DNA from: an uncultured Lachnospiraceae bacterium
GTDB lineage: Bacteria; Bacillota; Clostridia; Lachnospirales; Lachnospiraceae
Direction of reading: 5' to 3'
NCBI GenBank assembly: GCA_910586555.1
Contig: CAJUJY010000104.1
Location: forward strand, 1 to 6,337
Length of the DNA: 6,337 nucleotides
The translations under genes and the position numbers were made by a program. A model generated the notes under the pieces. The model was not told where the DNA came from. It worked only from the letters and a program-made list of their open reading frames with translations, and searched no databases. Each line of letters opens with the position of its first letter. The first letter of the stretch is position 1. This document shows positions 4,862 to 6,337 of the stretch, one piece after another.

Positions 4862-6112
4862 TTGGAAGCAAAAGTATCCAGTACCATGGAAGAAGAAGAA
4901 AAAATTATACTGGTTGCAGTTGCAACACCAGATTGTGATGATACATTGCAGTCACTTGATGAGCTGGAAGATCTTGGACAGACTGCTGGTGCAAAAACTG
5001 TTGCAAAGGTTATCCAGAACAGGGAGAAAGTCCACCCTGGTACTTATATTGGCAAAGGCAAGATAGCTGAGGTACGGGCACTTATACAAAGCACAGGTGC
5101 AGATGCAGTGGTATGTGATGATGAATTGTCACCAGCACAGAACCACAATTTAGAAGAAGCACTGGATATAAAAGTTATTGACAGGACAGTACTTATACTT
5201 GATATATTTGCACAGAGGGCTTCTACAAGTGAAGGAAAGTTACAAGTGGAACTTGCACAGTTAAGGTACAGGCTTTCGCACCTTACAGGTGAAAGAAGCG
5301 GGCTGTCACGCCTTGGCGGCGGTATAGGCACAAGGGGGCCAGGTGAACAGAAACTTGAAATGGACAGGCGTATTATAAGGCAGCGTATTACACAGTTACG
5401 TAAAGAACTTGCTAATGTAAAGCATACAAGGGAACTTACACGCAGGAAAAGACAAGAAAACCATATACCAGTAACTGCAATTACAGGCTATACTAATGCC
5501 GGCAAGTCAACACTCCTTAATAAAATTACAGATGCAGGGGTTTTATCAGAAGACAAGCTTTTTGCAACACTTGACCCTGTAACACGCAAATATGAATTTG
5601 AAAATGGCGGCATTATGCTTTTTACAGATACAGTAGGTTTTATAAGAAAACTGCCGCACCATCTTATACAGGCATTCCGGGGGACACTTGAAGAAGCTAA
5701 ATATGCAGATATAATACTTCATGTAGCTGACTGTTCAAACCCTGATATGGATGCACAGATGCAGGCTGTTTATGAAACACTGGATAAACTTGGCATAGAT
5801 GATAAAAAAATAGTTACAGCATTTAATAAAACTGACCTTAAAGACGGGGACATGGTATTTAAAGATTTAAGGGCAGACAGGACGGTAATGGTTTCTGCAA
5901 AAAAAGGCACAGGGATTAAAGAACTGCTAGATGTGCTTGAAGAGATGGCAAAAGAAGAAAAACATCTTATTGATAAAGTATTCCCATATAGCGAAGCTGC
6001 CAAAATTAATGAAATACACAGAACCGGGCAGATAATAGAAGAAGACTACCGCAATGAAGGCATATATATAAAAGCACACGTACCAAAGGAATATGTATAT
6101 ATGTTTGAATAG
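4862..6112 (+). CDS. hflX: Ribosome-associated GTPase HflX
   Basis: A 416-residue GTPase of the Obg-HflX group. HflX binds the large ribosomal subunit and splits stalled or heat-damaged ribosomes. The N-terminal domain (about 15-195) includes HPGTYIGKGK (58-67), the conserved DRTVLILDIFAQRA run (107-120) and the glycine-rich loop GGGIGTRGPGE (152-162). The G domain follows with G1 GYTNAGKST (209-217), G3 DTVGF (256-260), G4 NKTD (322-325) and G5 SAKKG (345-349), then a C-terminal tail. All nucleotide-binding motifs are intact. Start: TTG 4862 has AAAGGGGG (4845-4852) nine bases upstream. An internal in-frame ATG at 4886 would remove eight residues but has no ribosome binding site. The gene begins 30 bases after the TPR lipoprotein with no terminator between them, so the two are likely co-transcribed. 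No hfq is visible nearby. Confidence 0.96.
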   Translation: MEAKVSSTMEEEEKIILVAVATPDCDDTLQSLDELEDLGQTAGAKTVAKVIQNREKVHPGTYIGKGKIAEVRALIQSTGADAVVCDDELSPAQNHNLEEALDIKVIDRTVLILDIFAQRASTSEGKLQVELAQLRYRLSHLTGERSGLSRLGGGIGTRGPGEQKLEMDRRIIRQRITQLRKELANVKHTRELTRRKRQENHIPVTAITGYTNAGKSTLLNKITDAGVLSEDKLFATLDPVTRKYEFENGGIMLFTDTVGFIRKLPHHLIQAFRGTLEEAKYADIILHVADCSNPDMDAQMQAVYETLDKLGIDDKKIVTAFNKTDLKDGDMVFKDLRADRTVMVSAKKGTGIKELLDVLEEMAKEEKHLIDKVFPYSEAAKINEIHRTGQIIEEDYRNEGIYIKAHVPKEYVYMFE

Positions 6113-6279
6113 GGCATGTACAAAAAAAGAATTGGAAGGACATACGTATTTTATGTAACATTGCCTGGAATATAGGATTTTTTAACGAAATATTAGCAAG
6201 AAATCCCCCTCTTCTAAGCAAAGCGAAAGTGTGGGATGAATTGCGTAAAAATCCACTTGATAAACTAAGAGATATATGA
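6109..6279 (+). pseudogene. Possible broken small ORF after hflX
   Basis: This frame stays open for 56 codons up to TGA 6277-6279 but has no ATG, GTG or TTG until late in the frame (GTG 6229). Its translation looks protein-like, with NIAWNIGFF, NPPLL and VWDELRKNPLDKL. An ATG at 6116 lies in another frame and would join it if a single A were added to the A7 run at 6122-6128, giving a 54-residue protein. No ribosome binding site supports that ATG. Codons such as CCC, GCG and CGT differ from the flanking genes. It may be a remnant, a slippage product or chance; an open run of this length is not rare. I do not recognise the family. Confidence 0.25.
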
Positions 6280-6285
6280 TACAAT
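6257..6285 (+). promoter_or_regulatory. Strong extended -10 promoter at the right edge
   Basis: TTGATA 6257-6262, a 17-base spacer, and TACAAT 6280-6285 preceded by TG at 6277-6278. Each hexamer has 5 of 6 or near-consensus matches. Transcription would begin near 6292 and read rightwards into the gene that starts at 6319. Confidence 0.7.
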
Positions 6286-6318
6286 ATAATCAGTCGAATA
6301 TAGAAAAAGGTGGTTATA

Positions 6319-6337
6319 TTGTTAGAATTAGATAGTA
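6319..6337 (+). CDS. Start of an unidentified gene, cut by the window edge
   Basis: TTG 6319 is preceded at six bases by the strong ribosome binding site AAAGGTGG (6305-6312) and lies about 27 bases after the predicted transcription start. The frame reads MLELDS before the window ends. Six codons are too few to assign a family. The call rests on promoter, ribosome binding site and spacing only. Confidence 0.45.

Noticed and set aside
4800..5066. 88-codon frame overlapping the start of hflX
   Set aside because: It is a shadow frame of the well-supported HflX coding sequence.

Overview
The window looks like chromosome of a low-GC, Gram-positive anaerobe of the Clostridia, most likely Lachnospiraceae-like. 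That is inferred from AT-rich codon use with many AGG and GCA codons, strong AAAGG-type ribosome binding sites, sigma-A type promoters, TTG and GTG starts, a tRNA without encoded CCA, and the protein families present. No species can be named from sequence alone.

Bases 1-665 hold no convincing gene. They carry several large imperfect palindromes, the main ones at 2-152 and 341-515 with smaller hairpins at 231-278 and 541-577. They look like a MITE-type repeat cluster or structured RNA. A tRNA-Gly(CCC) with its own strong extended -10 promoter follows at 666-736.

Two separately promoted signalling genes come next. One is a six-helix membrane diguanylate cyclase (896-2017) with an intact inhibitory RxxD site. 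The other is a LytTR-type response regulator (2108-2845) without a histidine kinase beside it, closed by a textbook terminator at 2867-2901.

After the terminator lies a 355-base gap containing a good promoter whose -10 is overlapped by an inverted repeat, then a long leader. Three same-strand genes follow with gaps of only 29-30 bases: a BlaI/MecI-family repressor without a BlaR1 partner (3201-3578), a lipoprotein with about ten TPR units (3608-4831), and the ribosome-associated GTPase HflX (4862-6112). They look like one operon, with the BlaI-like protein as a possible autorepressor.

Bases 6113-6279 hold no intact gene, only a possible broken small ORF. A strong promoter at 6257-6285 then leads to the first codons of a gene that runs off the right edge. 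I see no defence, CRISPR, phage or transposase genes. The least explained parts are the palindromic cluster before the tRNA and the BlaI/TPR-lipoprotein/HflX operon with its putative operator.
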